A DNA stretch of 64,000 bases from Macrostomum hystrix (Eukaryota; Platyhelminthes; Macrostomidae), in the NCBI GenBank assembly GCA_950097015.1, contig CATNEN010000039.1, forward strand, positions 13,424,501 through 13,488,500, read 5' to 3'. The notes under the pieces were generated by a model. The model ran no database searches. It was not told the origin of the DNA and saw only the letters and a program-made list of their open reading frames with translations. Each line of letters opens with the position of its first letter. The stretch's first letter is position 1. Below are positions 36,401 to 47,214 of the stretch, piece by piece. Made by a program: the position numbers and the translations under genes.

Positions 36401-39400
36401 GACAGCACAGTTGATACCATTGGAGGTAAGCGGAAAAGCAACGACTTTGTCATGCTATAAAATTAAAAATCCTCAGCTTGAGTGGCAGTGGTTCCCAGAT
36501 CCTCATTTCAAGTGGCCCTCATTCCCAGATCCTCATTTCGAGTGGCCCTCATTCCCAGATCCTCATTTCAAGTGGCCCTCATTCCCAGATCCTCATTTTG
36601 AGTGGCCCTCATTCCCAGATCCTCATTTTGAGTGGCCCTCATTCCCAGATCCTCATTTTGAGTGGCCCTCATTCCCAGATCCTCATTTTGAGTGGCCCTC
36701 ATTCCTAGATCCTCATTTTGAGTGGCCCTCATTCCTAGATCCTCATTTTGAGTGGCCCTCATTCCTAGATCCTCATTTTGAGTGGCCCTCATTCCTAGAT
36801 CCTCATTTTGAGTGGCCCTCATTCCTAGATCCTCATTTTGAGTGGCCCTCATTCCTAGATCCTCATTTTGAGTGGCCCTCATTCCTAGATCCTCATTTTG
36901 AGTGGCCCTCATTCACAGATCCTCAGTTTAAGTGGCCCTCATTCTCAGATCCTCACTTTGAGTTTTTTCGTTCCCAGATCCTCATTTTGAGTCGTTTCGT
37001 TCCCAGAACCTCAGTTTGAGTCGTTTCGCTCCCAGATCCTCAGTTTGAGTCGTTTCGTTCCCAGATCCTCATTTTGAGTCGTTTCGTTCCCAGATCCTCA
37101 GTTTGAGTCGTTTCGTTCCCAGATCCTCAGTTTGAGTCGTTTCGTTCCCAGATCCTCATTTGAGTCGTTTCGTTCCCAGATCCTCAGTTTAAGAGGCCGT
37201 TATTCCTGCAGATCCTCATTTTCTCATCCTCATCCTCATCACGCTGTCAAGCTCGCAAAGGCCTGCGCAGGCGAGGGCGCAGATTTTTCGAGCCTCAGGC
37301 GCTGCTACAGCCGCAGCCGCATCGTCGCCGGCCGCTGGTCCTTGTCGGACCGCCCGGTGTCGGCAGGCACGAGTTACGCGTGCGGCTGATCGAATCCGAC
37401 CCGGCCAGGTTCGCACCGGCTGTGCTGCACACCACCAGGCAAGCCAGGCCAGACGAGACCAACGGACTAGACTTTCAGTTCACCACTAGGCAGGAGTTTA
37501 TGCGTAGAAAACGCCACGGCGAGGGATTCTTTCTGGAGACTGGCCAGTTCAACGGCGACTTCTATGGCACCAGCGTGGCTAGCGTACTCAGCGTTGTCGA
37601 AGCGGGACTTGTCTGTGTGCTCACAATGCAGCCGGCTGGGCTGCGGGCGCTGCGGCGGCATCCGGCCCGTCTGATGCCCTACGCCGTATTCGTCAGTCCC
37701 CCGGCGAGTCTCAACGGCCTGCGAGTGCTGCGCCGCAAACTGGGACCCGCTGCCGACCTGGCGCCCGAGGATAGCGTAAGGGACAGCTGGGACTGATGCC
37801 TTTGGATCATTGTGTCACAGGGATGTTTATCCCAGAGATTCTAGGAGTTCTTGAGTTCTTAAAAATATTGGCCAATGAGGGATTCTAGACTGTAACATTC
37901 TATGAATAGTTATCCCAGTGATTCTATGAATGGTTATCCCAGTGATTCTATGAATGGTTATCCCAGTGATTCTAGGAATGGCTATCCCAGTGATTCTATG
38001 AATGGTTATCCCAGTGATTCTATGAATGGTTATCCCAGTGATTCTAGGAAATGTTATCGGGCAGTGATTCTAGGAATGGCTATCCCAGTCAGTGACTCTA
38101 TGAATAGTTATCCCTGTGATTCTATGAATGGTTATCCCAGTGATTCTAGGAAATGTTATCGGGCAGTGATTCTAGGAATGGCTATCCCAGTCAGTGATTC
38201 TATGAATAGTTATCCCTGTGATTCTATGAATAGTTATCCCAGTGATTCTAGGAATGGCTATCCCAGTGATTCTAGGAATGGTTATCCCAGTGATTCTATG
38301 AATGGTTGTCCCAGTGATTCTATGAATAGTTATCCCAGTGATTCTATGAATAGTTATCCCAGTGATTCTATGAACGGTTATCCCAGTGATTCTATGAATG
38401 GTTATCCCAGTGATTCTAGGAAATGTTATCGGGCAGTGATTCTAGGAATGGCTATCCCAGTGATTCTAGGAATGGTTATCCCAGTGATTCTATGAATGGT
38501 TATCCCTGTGATTCTATCAATAGTTATCCCAGTGATTCTATGAATAGTTATCCCAGTGATTCTATGAATGGTTATCCCAGTGATTCTATGAATGGTTATC
38601 CCAGTGATTCTAGGAAATGTTATCGGGCAGTGATTCTAGGAATGGCTATCCCAGTCAGTGATTCTAGGAATGGTTATCCCTGTGATTCTATGAATAGTTA
38701 TCCCAGTGATTCTATGAATGGTTATCCCAGTGATTCTATGAATGGTTATCCCAGTGATTCTAGGAAATGTTATCGGGCAGTGATTCTAGGAATGGCTATC
38801 CCAGTCAGTGATTCTATGAATAGTTATCCCTGTGATTCTATGAATGGTTATCCCAGTGATTCTAGGAAATGTTATCGGGCAGTGATTCTAGGAATGGCTA
38901 TCCCAGTCAGTGATTCTATGAATAGTTATCCCTGTGATTCTATGAATAGTTATCCCAGTGATTCTAGGAATGGCTATCCCAGTGATTCTAGGAATGGTTA
39001 TCCCAGTGATTCTATGAATGGTTGTCCCAGTGATTCTATGAATAGTTATCCCAGTGATTCTATGAATAGTTATCCCAGTGATTCTATGAATGGTTATCCC
39101 AGTGATTCTATGAATGGTTATCCCAGTGATTCTAGGAAATGTTATCGGGCAGTGATTCTAGGAATGGCTATCCCAGTGATTCTAGGAATGGTTATCCCAG
39201 TGATTCTATGAATGGTTATCCCTGTGATTCTATGAATAGTTATCCCAGTGATTCTATGAATAGTTATCCCAGTGATTCTATGAATGGTTATCCCAGTGAT
39301 TCTATGAATGGTTATCCCAGTGATTCTAGGAAATGTTATCGGGCAGTGATTCTAGGAATGGCTATCCCAGTCAGTGATTCTATGAATAGTTATCCCAGTG

Positions 39401-40451
39401 ATTCTATGAATAGTTATCCCAGTGATTCTAGGAATGGCTATCCCAGTGATTCTAGGAATGGTTATCCCAGTGATTCTATGAATGGTTGTCCCAGTGATTC
39501 TAGGAATGGCTATCCCAGTGATTCTAGGAATGGTTATCCCTGTGATTCTATGAATGGTTATCCCAGTGATTCTATGAATGGTTATCCCAGTGATTCTATG
39601 AATGGTTATCCCAGGGATTCTAGGAATGGTTGTCCCAGTGATTCTATGAATGGTTGTCCCAGTGATTCTATGAATGGTTATCCCAGTGATTCTATGAATG
39701 GTTATCCCAGTGATTCTATGAATGGTTATCCCAGGGATTCTATGAATGGTTGTCCCAGTGATTCTATGAATGGTTATCCCAGGGATTCTAGGAATGGTTG
39801 TCCCAGTGATTCTATGAATGGTTATCCCAGTGATTCTATGAATGGTTGTCCCAGTGATTCTATGAATGGTTATCCCAGGGATTCTAGGAATGGTTGTCCC
39901 AGTGATTCTAGGAATGGTTATCCCAGTGATTCTAGGAATGGTTATCCCAGTGATTCTATGAATGGTTGTCCCAGTGATTCTAGGAATGGTTATCCCAGTG
40001 ATTCTATGAATGGTTATCCCAGGGATTCTAGGAATGGTTGTCCCAGTGATGGTTGTCCCAGTGATTCTGGGATTCTAGGATTCTGGGATCTCCATTAGGA
40101 GTTTTTTGTATTTGCGTGGGATCTTAGTAAAAATAGATTAGGAAATCGCAGAGTTTCTGCAGCCATGATCCTACAGCTGCTATAAAAAATTATAATAATC
40201 AATTCAAATAGGACGACGAACTCCGCAAGCTGCTGGAGCTCAGTCGCCAAATGGAGGAGTCCTGCTCACACCTAGTCGACCGAGTGCTGGTCAACACAGA
40301 TCCTGGCGCCTCTGTGGCCCAACTGCTGGGCCTGGCTAGCCGGCTGGAGAGGGAGCCTCAGTGGGTGCCGGCCAAGTGGCTGCAGCCGTCAGGCACTGGA
40401 CAGCCTGACATTTGCGCTGTGGGTCACAATGTGGCCGATACAGCTTGCTGA
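30449..40451 (+). CDS. PALS1: PALS1/MPP5 (Stardust) membrane-associated guanylate kinase
   Basis: Scaffold of the apical Crumbs complex, linking Crumbs to PATJ at epithelial junctions. Seven exons: 30449-31228, 31507-31857, 32230-32394, 32697-32993, 36122-36425, 37252-37775 and 40212-40451. Phases agree throughout, giving 886 residues. An L27-like region (about 155-190) and L27C (about 215-247, [20 protein letters not shown]) are followed by a PDZ domain (about 357-450, [20 protein letters not shown]). Next are SH3 (about 475-555, RDPNWWQG), a basic hook and guanylate kinase (about 660-850). The kinase P-loop, GPPGVGRHE, lacks the catalytic lysine, as usual for MAGUKs. The closing [10 protein letters not shown] matches the family, but 21 extra residues follow. 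An in-frame stop lies upstream of the start. Confidence 0.95.
31260..31475. repeat. 23-bp minisatellite in PALS1 intron 1
   Basis: About nine copies of a 23-bp unit containing TGGAGAGTGGCCGGGGACTG fill most of the 278-bp intron. The exon 1 frame stays open through it until 31492, so intron retention would add a repetitive tail rather than stop at once. Confidence 0.95.
32530..32660 (+). repeat. SINE family B-related fragment in PALS1 intron 3
   Basis: GCGAGTTCGAATCTCAGC looks like a B box, and GGTTTAGTCCGCGGACTGTA resembles the reverse of the family B block. Diverged. Confidence 0.5.
33105..34175. repeat. 22-bp minisatellite in PALS1 intron 4
   Basis: About 48 copies of a 22-bp unit containing CAGACAGTTGGGATCAGGAT, with a shorter variant lacking GTT (CAGACATGGGATCAGG) in the right half. 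Confidence 0.97.
34296..34615 (+). repeat. SINE family A copy
   Basis: Starts with a degenerate tRNA-like head (GAGCTCGATTCCGCGGCGA), keeps the CCTGACGATGAGAAAGTCAG body and ends in an (ATT)n tail. The tail marks the 3' end of the family. Confidence 0.82.
34965..36010. repeat. 21-bp minisatellite in PALS1 intron 4
   Basis: About 50 copies of a 21-bp unit containing ATCCATAGATTGTTATCC. A nine-unit block repeats as a higher-order unit: TTTCATCCAAAATCC occurs near 35321 and again about 189 bp later. The unit is seven codons, which explains the open minus-strand frame. Confidence 0.97.
36475..37205. repeat. 30-bp minisatellite in PALS1 intron 5
   Basis: About 24 copies of a 30-bp unit containing AGATCCTCATTTTGAGTGGC. 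The right third changes to a related form containing GAGTCGTTTCGTTCCCAG. It runs to within about 50 bp of the acceptor of the guanylate-kinase exon. Confidence 0.97.
37895..40078. repeat. 24-bp minisatellite with 716-bp higher-order repeat, PALS1 intron 6
   Basis: About 2.2 kb of a 24-bp unit containing GGTTATCCCAGTGATTCTA. Variant units carrying TGTTATCGGGCAGTG recur in the same order 716 bp apart, for example near 38423 and 39139. This shows a large internal duplication. It fills almost the whole intron. Confidence 0.97.
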
Positions 40452-42860
40452 ACCTGCCGATTTATCTACTTTTTTCGGAAACTAAATTTCTCGCGCCAAG
40501 TTTTTGTGAGTTCTTAGAGTCCTGAGAGGATGCTTTTGGTTGAACTTAAGGGATTTTAGTAATAATCTACGGATAATTTCAACGGCAGATCCTAAAATAT
40601 TTCTTAGAAAAGGCTGGGAGATTTAATAGCTAATGCTTTTGTTAATTCTTTAGGATTTTATTGTGAATCCTAGGGGATTTCCTAGGGGTTTTCTACATCT
40701 ATAGAAAAAATTCATATTTTGCCTCTGTTTAATATTTATTTTTCAAGTGCAATTCTTTAGTTTAACTACTCAATTTTATCTTGATACGTATTTTGTGTCA
40801 TTTTCTTTCGCAGCTTCACTTTACTACTCACTTTACACTTGGTCAGTAGTCGCATATCTATTTTCTCGATTCTTGTGCAATCGTATTTTAAATTATTATG
40901 CAACAAATTCCGAGTTTTTATATTGAATCTCGTATATTTTTGGTTGGTATTTTATTGTACCCTACTTAATCATTTAGTAGTACATGTTGGTATTTTTTCG
41001 CTTGATTTATTTTTATTTTTAGCGATTCTAAGTGCCTGTGAAAATATTGCGCTCTGTTTTTGGCTGTGGCTCTTGTCCGACCCTTTGGGCTGGATTTTTC
41101 TCACCTCCTCGCTCCTCTATCTTGTTGTCTTTTAACATTGCAGAAATATGTTAAACTTTTTATGCCACCACGATTATCGCAACCCACTCTCCCGTCTCCA
41201 CTCAGCTCTCTCCACTCTGCCCTCTCCACTCTGCCCTCTCCACTCTGCACTCTCCACTCTGCCCTCTCCACTCTGCCCTCTCCACTCTGCCCTCTCCACT
41301 CTGCCCTCTCCACTCTGCACTCTCCACTCTGCCCTCTCCACTCTGCCCTCTCCACTCTGCCCTCTCCACTCTGCCCTCTCCACTCTGCCCTCTCCACTCT
41401 GCCCTCTCCACTCTCCCCTCTCCACTCTGCCCTCTCCACTCTGCCCTCTCCACTCTGCCCTCTCCACTCTGCCCTCTCCACTCTGCCCTCTCCATTCTGC
41501 TCTCTCCACTCTGCCCTCTCCACTCTGCTCTCTCCACTCTGCCCTCTCCACTCTGCCCTCTCCACTCTACCCTCTCCACTCTGCTCTCTCCACTCTACCC
41601 TCTCCACTCTGCTCTCTCCACTCTGCCCTCTCCACTCTGCCCTCTCCACTCTGCCCTCTCCACTCTGCCCTCTCCACTCTGCCCTCTCCACTCTGCCCTC
41701 TCCACTCTACCCTCTCCACTCTGCCCTCTCCACTCTGCCCTCTCCACTCTGCCCTCTCCACTCTGCCCTCTCCACTCTACCCTCTCCACTCTGCCCTCTC
41801 CACTCTGCCCTCTCCACTCTGCCCTCTCCACTCTGCCCTCTCCACTCTGCCCTCTCGACTCTACCTACTCCACTCTCCACTCTCCCCTCTCCACTCTGCC
41901 CTCTCCACTCTCCCCTCTCCACTCTGCCCTCTCCATTCTCCCCTCTCCACTCTGCCCTCTCCACTCTGCCCTCTCCACTCTGCCCTCTCCACTCTGCCCT
42001 CTCCACTCTCCCCTCTCCACTCTGCCCTCTCCACTCTGCCCTCTCCACTCTGCCCTCTCCACTCTTCCCTCTCCACTCTGCCCTCTCCATTCTGCCCTCT
42101 CCACTCTTCCCTCTTCCATCTCCACTCTCTTCCATCTGCCCACTCTCTCCTCGCCTTAGTCTTCCACTCCCTTCCCTTTCCTCTCAGACTCCATCTCATA
42201 TTCCTCAGATGGAGAATCAGGTTTATTCTCATATATCTCACTCCATCTCCCTAAACCTGTGCTCTCTTCTGTCTCTTCCTATCTTCTTTTTTTTCCTCTT
42301 CCTCTTCCCCTTCCCTCTGCATCTAATGTTTTCCAGTCATATTTTCCTTAATCCAGCGTTAGTGATTACCTATCCTAGAGTTGAATAATAGACTATTTAA
42401 TTGTTGATTACAGTGCAATTGAACTAGCCACCAATACATTACGCTAATATGATCATTTTGCTCAATTTTTTGCTCTAAATAATGTCAAACATTTTGCTGA
42501 ATTTTTATTTCTATTTTCAAAAGTTTAATTCGTGTATAAATGAACTCGTGTGTTGTTTAGTAAACTAGCTTCCAAACTATATAAACAAGTCTTGCGTGTA
42601 CATAACTTTTCCATTGCATAAAAGTAAATGCCAAACACCGAATGTTTTTTTGCAATTGCACCCGAGTCCTAATTTAGGTGTTGCGTTTAGTGGCTGTGCC
42701 AGCTTAACTCGATTAGTTTAATCCGAACGATTATGAGCTTTGATTTTTGCCTTGAACTGCCGTTTAAGTCGCGTGATCTGGTTTTACATTCCACATTTAC
42801 CTAGTGCTTATTTGATAATTATCTATATCTGTACACTAAATAAAGTGCAACATTTTCACC
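40452..42860 (+). other. Probable PALS1 3' UTR or downstream region
   Basis: No coding similarity follows the PALS1 stop. AATAAA at 42839-42844 is a possible poly(A) signal, but it would require a UTR of about 2.4 kb containing the 14-bp array. An earlier poly(A) site is equally possible. Confidence 0.35.
41185..42115. repeat. 14-bp minisatellite (CTCTGCCCTCTCCA)n
   Basis: About 65 copies of CTCTGCCCTCTCCA downstream of PALS1. It is strongly pyrimidine-rich on the plus strand. All frames stay open because the unit lacks stop codons. Confidence 0.97.
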
Positions 42861-43018
42861 TCTTAATCAGTCAGATTTATTGTAGCTACTGTAAAATCTG
42901 ATATGCGTACTTTAAAGCTATTCTCTGTTGCACTTTTCTAATTATTTAGATTAAGTTTTGAGTCCGAGCGAACAAAACCGTACAGGTATTGTCTATGGCG
43001 CAGATGCTAATAAGAAAC

Positions 43019-43067
43019 CAAGGACTTCTATATAATAGCATCTAATGCTATTATATAGAAGTCCTTG
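43019..43067. mobile_element. 49-bp perfect foldback micro-element, CAAGGAC termini
   Basis: Two perfect 22-bp arms (43019-43040 and 43046-43067, starting CAAGGACTTCTA) flank the loop TCTAA. Perfect 8-bp direct repeats TAAGAAAC flank it (43011-43018 and 43068-43075). The duplication identifies it as an insertion rather than a chance palindrome. Confidence 0.8.
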
Positions 43068-43117
43068 TAAGAAACTAACGCAGTTGGCCGGGGTTGAAAG
43101 GACTTTTAGCTCTAGAG

Positions 43118-43948
43118 CAGGGGTCGGCAAACTCCGGCCCGCGGGCCAGATGCGGCCCTCGAAGCTCCCAAATCCGGCCCGTTGCCTCTTCTGATATCTA
43201 CAGTGTCCTGTTTCATCTCTCCCGTGTCTAATCTCTCCCGTGTCTTATCTCTCCCGTGTCTTATCTCTCCCGTGTCCTATCTCTCCCGTGTCTAATCTCT
43301 CCTGTGTCTCATCTCTCCCGTCTTATCTCTCCCGTGTCTCATCTCTCTCGTGTATCATATTTCTGTGTCTCATCGCTCTCGTGTCTAATCTCTCCCGTCT
43401 CTCATCGCTCTCGTGTCTCATCTCTCCCGTGTCTTATCTCTCCCGTGTCCTATCTCTCCCGTGTCTTATCTCTCCCGTGTCTAATCTCTCCTGTGTCTCA
43501 TCTCTCCCGTGTCTAATCTCTCCCGTGTCTCATCTCTCCCGTGTCTTATCTCTCCCGTGTCTTATCTCTCCCGTGTCTCATCTCTCCCGTGTCTAATCTC
43601 TCCCGTGTCTTATCTCTCCCGTGTCTTATCTCTCCCGTGTCTTATCTCTCCCGTGTCTAATCTCTCCTGTGTCTCATGTCTCCCGTGTCTTATCTCTCCC
43701 GTGTCTAATCTCTCCCGTGTCTTATCTCTCCCGTGTCCTATCTCTCCCCTGTCTTATCTCTCCCGTGTCTCATCTCTCTCGTGTATCATCTTTCTGTGTC
43801 TAATCTCTCCCGTGTCTAATCTCTCCCGTGTCTCATCTCTCCCGTGTCTCATCTCTCCCCTATCTCATATTTATACAGTCAATGCGGCCCACTGTCGTCT
43901 TTTAGGTTCTCTCTTTGGCCCGCCAGCAAATAAGTTTGCGTACCTCTG
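43118..43948. mobile_element. Non-autonomous hAT-type element carrying a minisatellite
   Basis: The left end is CAGGGGTCGGCAAACTCCGG. The reverse complement of the right end is CAGAGGTACGCAAACTTATT, and both continue to a GCGGGCCA block. Perfect 8-bp duplications CTCTAGAG flank it (43110-43117 and 43949-43956), fitting the nTCTAGAn target preference of Buster-type hAT elements. No transposase is present. The interior is almost entirely a 16-bp tandem repeat. Confidence 0.9.
43200..43870. repeat. 16-bp minisatellite inside the hAT element
   Basis: About 40 copies of ATCTCTCCCGTGTCTT with T/C/A variants at the last positions. It lies between the two hAT termini. Confidence 0.95.
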
Positions 43949-44184
43949 CTCTAGAGTCTAGACTAAACTTACAAGTTTATGCTGCCAACTGCTACAGTAT
44001 ATGAGAAGGTAGGCCCGCTGGAAAATTGTTTACTCTAGCTTGCTCAATTTCGTGGCGCATTCACAGCACTGAAAATGAGCACTGCCAAATACTCACAAAT
44101 ACGTATGTTCACCAACTTTTAACAACATAAACTATGATAGAGTATTAGATTGAATATTAGGCATGATGGCAAATAGTTTTTGTA

Positions 44185-44290
44185 CAGCTGTTCAGTCCGT
44201 GGACTAGGGGCTGTGATTTCTTCCCTTGGCTGAGATTCGAACTTCCGACCTAGGAGTCAGAAGTACGAAGCTCTAACAAAGCTAAGAAAT
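44185..44290 (-). repeat. SINE family B copy, fragment
   Basis: Contains CAGCTGTTCAGTCCGTGGAC and, further right, GAGATTCGAACTTCCGACC, matching the internal and B-box-like blocks of family B. Confidence 0.6.
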
Positions 44291-44299
44291 TGAAAGCAT

Positions 44300-45195
44300 C
44301 ACTTAGTTGGACTTCACAATTTCATAGTTATGCATTTAGAAAATATTAGTCAGTTAGTAAGTTTATGTCCACATACGATACGTGCTGCATAATTACATTA
44401 TTATATGGCCTAGTCTTAAAGTCTAGACGTTAATATTGAATTACCAATGGTTTACAATTCCTGCTTCGTCTAGGTCTAGTCTGGGTATTTTAGGTCTTTG
44501 TCTAAGCTCCCAGAGTGCTCACATAGAATGACTCACAGTCGCAAGACTCAAATTTGCGGGGTTAAACGCGGTGCAAATTATTGTACGCTGTTTTATTCTC
44601 TTTTTCAGTTTAGTATGCGCACAAAAAAACAATAAAATTCCTTTGTCTGTTGCAAAATAATAAAAAAGAAGAAATCACGTGCCCTTGTCCAGAAGTTCTG
44701 CCATATTTGGCTAAAAGCAAGCGGTGAACTAAAATTTGGAAAGCAAATCCGACGCCATCATTTCCATACCCCAAGTCCGTTGTCGGTTTCCGAATTCTAA
44801 GTTTTTTACTGTTCGTTTGCCATGCAAGCAATGACAGGCTGATTTTGCACAAGACCCCAGCACTGACTAATGGTCCAGACATCGTGTCCTTATTGGGCCA
44901 AAATGGAAAAGGAAAGGAAAGGATGGATTATCTTCACACTACATGTGAAGCAGTTTTTATGGGAGGGTTTCTTACTATATGGTCTTATTGCCTATGGTCT
45001 TATCTATCGGCTGTCCCAAGTTGAGGAGGGTGTAGTGTACATTTTCAGTCAAACCTAGTGTACATTTCCTACCCGCCCCTAGCCGCGAAGACGTCATTTC
45101 TGCGAACCGACACCCCATACCGGCGGAACTGGCGCCATCCAGTTTAGCCCCCCCACCCCAGAGGCCCAGGCCGGCCAGCCATCTATCCCACCTCC
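44300..45195. other. Intergenic, nothing recognised
   Basis: No gene similarity on either strand. The last 150 bp become GC-rich just before the TATA box. Confidence 0.4.
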
Positions 45196-45209
45196 TACTA
45201 AAAACGGCC

Positions 45210-45217
45210 TATATAAA
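45210..45217 (+). promoter_or_regulatory. TATA box of the basic secreted peptide gene
   Basis: TATATAAA lies 81 bp before the ATG at 45298, which would place transcription initiation near 45240 and leave a UTR of about 60 bp. Confidence 0.6.
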
Positions 45218-45297
45218 TGATTATTTCTGATCTAACTAAATTTTCAAATCTTCTGAATCGCCGACCTACCTTCCAGTTGAACCTCACAGCACAAAAC

Positions 45298-46294
45298 ATG
45301 GGCCTACCAACGCTTGCCTTGGCTCTATGCCTTGTCCTGGCCGCCACTGTCTACTGTCCAACAGTTGAGGCTATGCCCCAGTCGCCTTCCGATACTGGCC
45401 TGCTCCCAGTTGGCAATCAGCGCGAAGTCGGAGAGTGAGTTATAATCTTACAATAAAAACGGAACTGACTCATTGACATTGACATTGTGAATATTAAGAT
45501 AACCATGCTAATATTAATAAGTATAGAAATAACTAGATCAAGGTGCAGTTTAAGGTAATGTTCCTATTTAATAAAGCCTAGAGTTCAAATTCATTATAAA
45601 CGAACTCACAATCCTTTGAGAGTTCGAATGTTAATCGCAAGTCTAATTTCTGTATGACTATGAGTCACCATCACATCACTTCTGGGTTACTTTCTTAATA
45701 ATGTGCCTGTCCGCCAGCTTTTCGTGGGTTCTTTAGACCAAGACCTCGATGTCCTATTCATACTGTATCGACTTAATCAGTAATCGATCTAGTTTAGGCC
45801 TAATTAGCAGAATTGAACTCAACCGTAATTACGATTACATTGTTCTCTAAATATTGTGACTTGTCTACTCTTAGTAGTGTAGTTGTATATCAAACTCCAC
45901 AAATTGTATTCAGATTCGGATTGTCAATTTTCATTTCACTTGAGTTTATTTCACTTGACTCGACAGACGGCGCCAGCAGTCGGGCGGTGGCGATGTCCAG
46001 ACGCAGACTGGCGACGGCGCAGCTGCTGGCGAGCGTCGTCGCGGCGGTCGAAAGGGCGGCCGACGCAATCGTCCGGGCAAGAAACGCGACGGGGCCGGCA
46101 AGCGCAATCGGTGCCGCACGCCCGAGTGCAAACGAGAGCGTCGTCTGCGTCGCAAACAGCGTCGGGAGCAGCGCAAACAGCGAAAGAATGGTCGCGGCGG
46201 CAAAGGCGGTAAAGGGCGTCGCAAGGATCGCAAGCAGCAGCAGCAGCAGGGTGGCGCGGCAGCTGCGGCTCCTCAGATTGAGGCGCGGAACTAA
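45298..46294 (+). CDS. Small secreted, highly basic peptide
   Basis: Two exons, 45298-45434 and 45967-46294, joined in phase within a glutamate codon, give 154 residues. Residues 1-25 form a clear signal peptide (MGLPTLALALCLVLAATVYC), with likely cleavage after VEA. The rest is extraordinarily rich in Arg, Lys, Gly and Gln, with blocks such as GERRRGGRKGGRRNRPGKKR and RRLRRKQRREQRKQRK. A single cysteine pair lies in RCRTPECK, and QQQQQGGAAAAAPQIEARN closes the protein. I recognise no family. Many dibasic sites could be cut by proprotein convertases, and the charge would suit binding to heparan sulfate, nucleic acid or microbial membranes; these are inferences. A TATA box precedes it and ATTAAA occurs at 46409. 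Confidence 0.72.
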
Positions 46295-46299
46295 ATTCA

Positions 46300-46990
46300 A
46301 TGCAACCTATGCAACCTAGGAATCTCTCGACGAGGTTTCAATATTGCAGATCATGTACAGAGTAGCGAATACAGACTATTGACCTTGAATAACTGATTCA
46401 AGTCTGGCATTAAACACAAAGTAGGCTGTATGTGTGTGCCTAACTTTAACTGTCCCTGACTTTTAACCTTGATTAAAAGAAATTTTTTTTTCAATTGATA
46501 TTGGCGCTAATTTTTCTTATAAGCCTACTACTATTAAGTAGTCGTTTTGATGTCAAATTGTCAAGTCTGGTATCTACAATGCACTCATACTATAGACACA
46601 AGCTCACTTGTATTATCGTACTAGTCTGCGAGTAGCTACCGCGGTTTACAGTATAAATTTCGACACAAATAATTTCATACATTTTTTTCTGCTTGCTAAA
46701 ATGGGTAATAAATATAAACTAAGCTTTCTTACCTTTGAGTTTCAGTGATTGCAATTCTAAGAAAGTGTAAAGCTCTACTTTTTCAGCAGTTTTTTGCATC
46801 ATTACCACTGATACATGTAGATAAGATTATGTTATGAGATGAGATCATAACACTTGTGAGATTAAACTATGAGATTCTAATATAACATTTGCAGCACATT
46901 TTACACGAACCACTGCGTTCACGTGTACACAATGCGTTTCTGCGAACATGCCAATGCATGTAAACAGATCTAGATAGTCATTGTTCATAT
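46300..46990. other. Intergenic after the basic peptide gene
   Basis: Contains ATTAAA at 46409-46414, a possible poly(A) signal for the plus-strand gene. Nothing else recognised. Confidence 0.4.
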
Positions 46991-46996
46991 ACTAAT

Positions 46997-47182
46997 CTAC
47001 TGCAAGTAGCAAGGTTGTGTGTTCGAGTATATGTCTCTCAGGGTCTCTCGATCAGATGTGTAGTGTCCACTGCCAACCCGCTTGAGCTGTGTGATGTAAG
47101 CGGTGATCTTGGCGATCGCCTCCACCTGCTCTTTGAGGAACTCGCCCTCGAGGAAGTCGGTCAGCTGGGCTTCTTCGCTCGC
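46997..47182 (-). pseudogene. Orphan terminal exon of a ferritin
   Basis: The minus strand encodes 61 residues and a stop after an acceptor-like [29 protein letters not shown] and then LKRVGSG and SDRETL match the C-terminal helices of ferritin heavy-type subunits. Compared with usual ferritins, two residues are missing after VGSG and 13 extra residues follow RETL. No other ferritin exon is visible. The exon sits where the second half of a lectin should be, so it looks like a shuffled remnant. It could be the last exon of a gene whose other exons I missed. Confidence 0.7.
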
Positions 47183-47214
47183 CTCTAAAAACTCTCAAAA
47201 CAAAACTCATCTCA

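Noticed and set aside
37902-40098. Open frames with GYPSDSMN repeats, resembling a structural protein
   Set aside because: The 24-bp array sits wholly inside PALS1 intron 6, and phase is broken by 4-bp and longer variant units.
41060-42388. A 442-residue plus-strand frame and several EWRGQSGEGRVERA minus-strand frames
   Set aside because: The 14-bp unit has no stop codon in either direction, so every frame is open.
45813-46319. An alternative 168-residue Ala/Val/Arg-rich protein
   Set aside because: It is the second exon of the basic peptide gene read in another frame and starts inside the intron; it has no signal peptide or family match.
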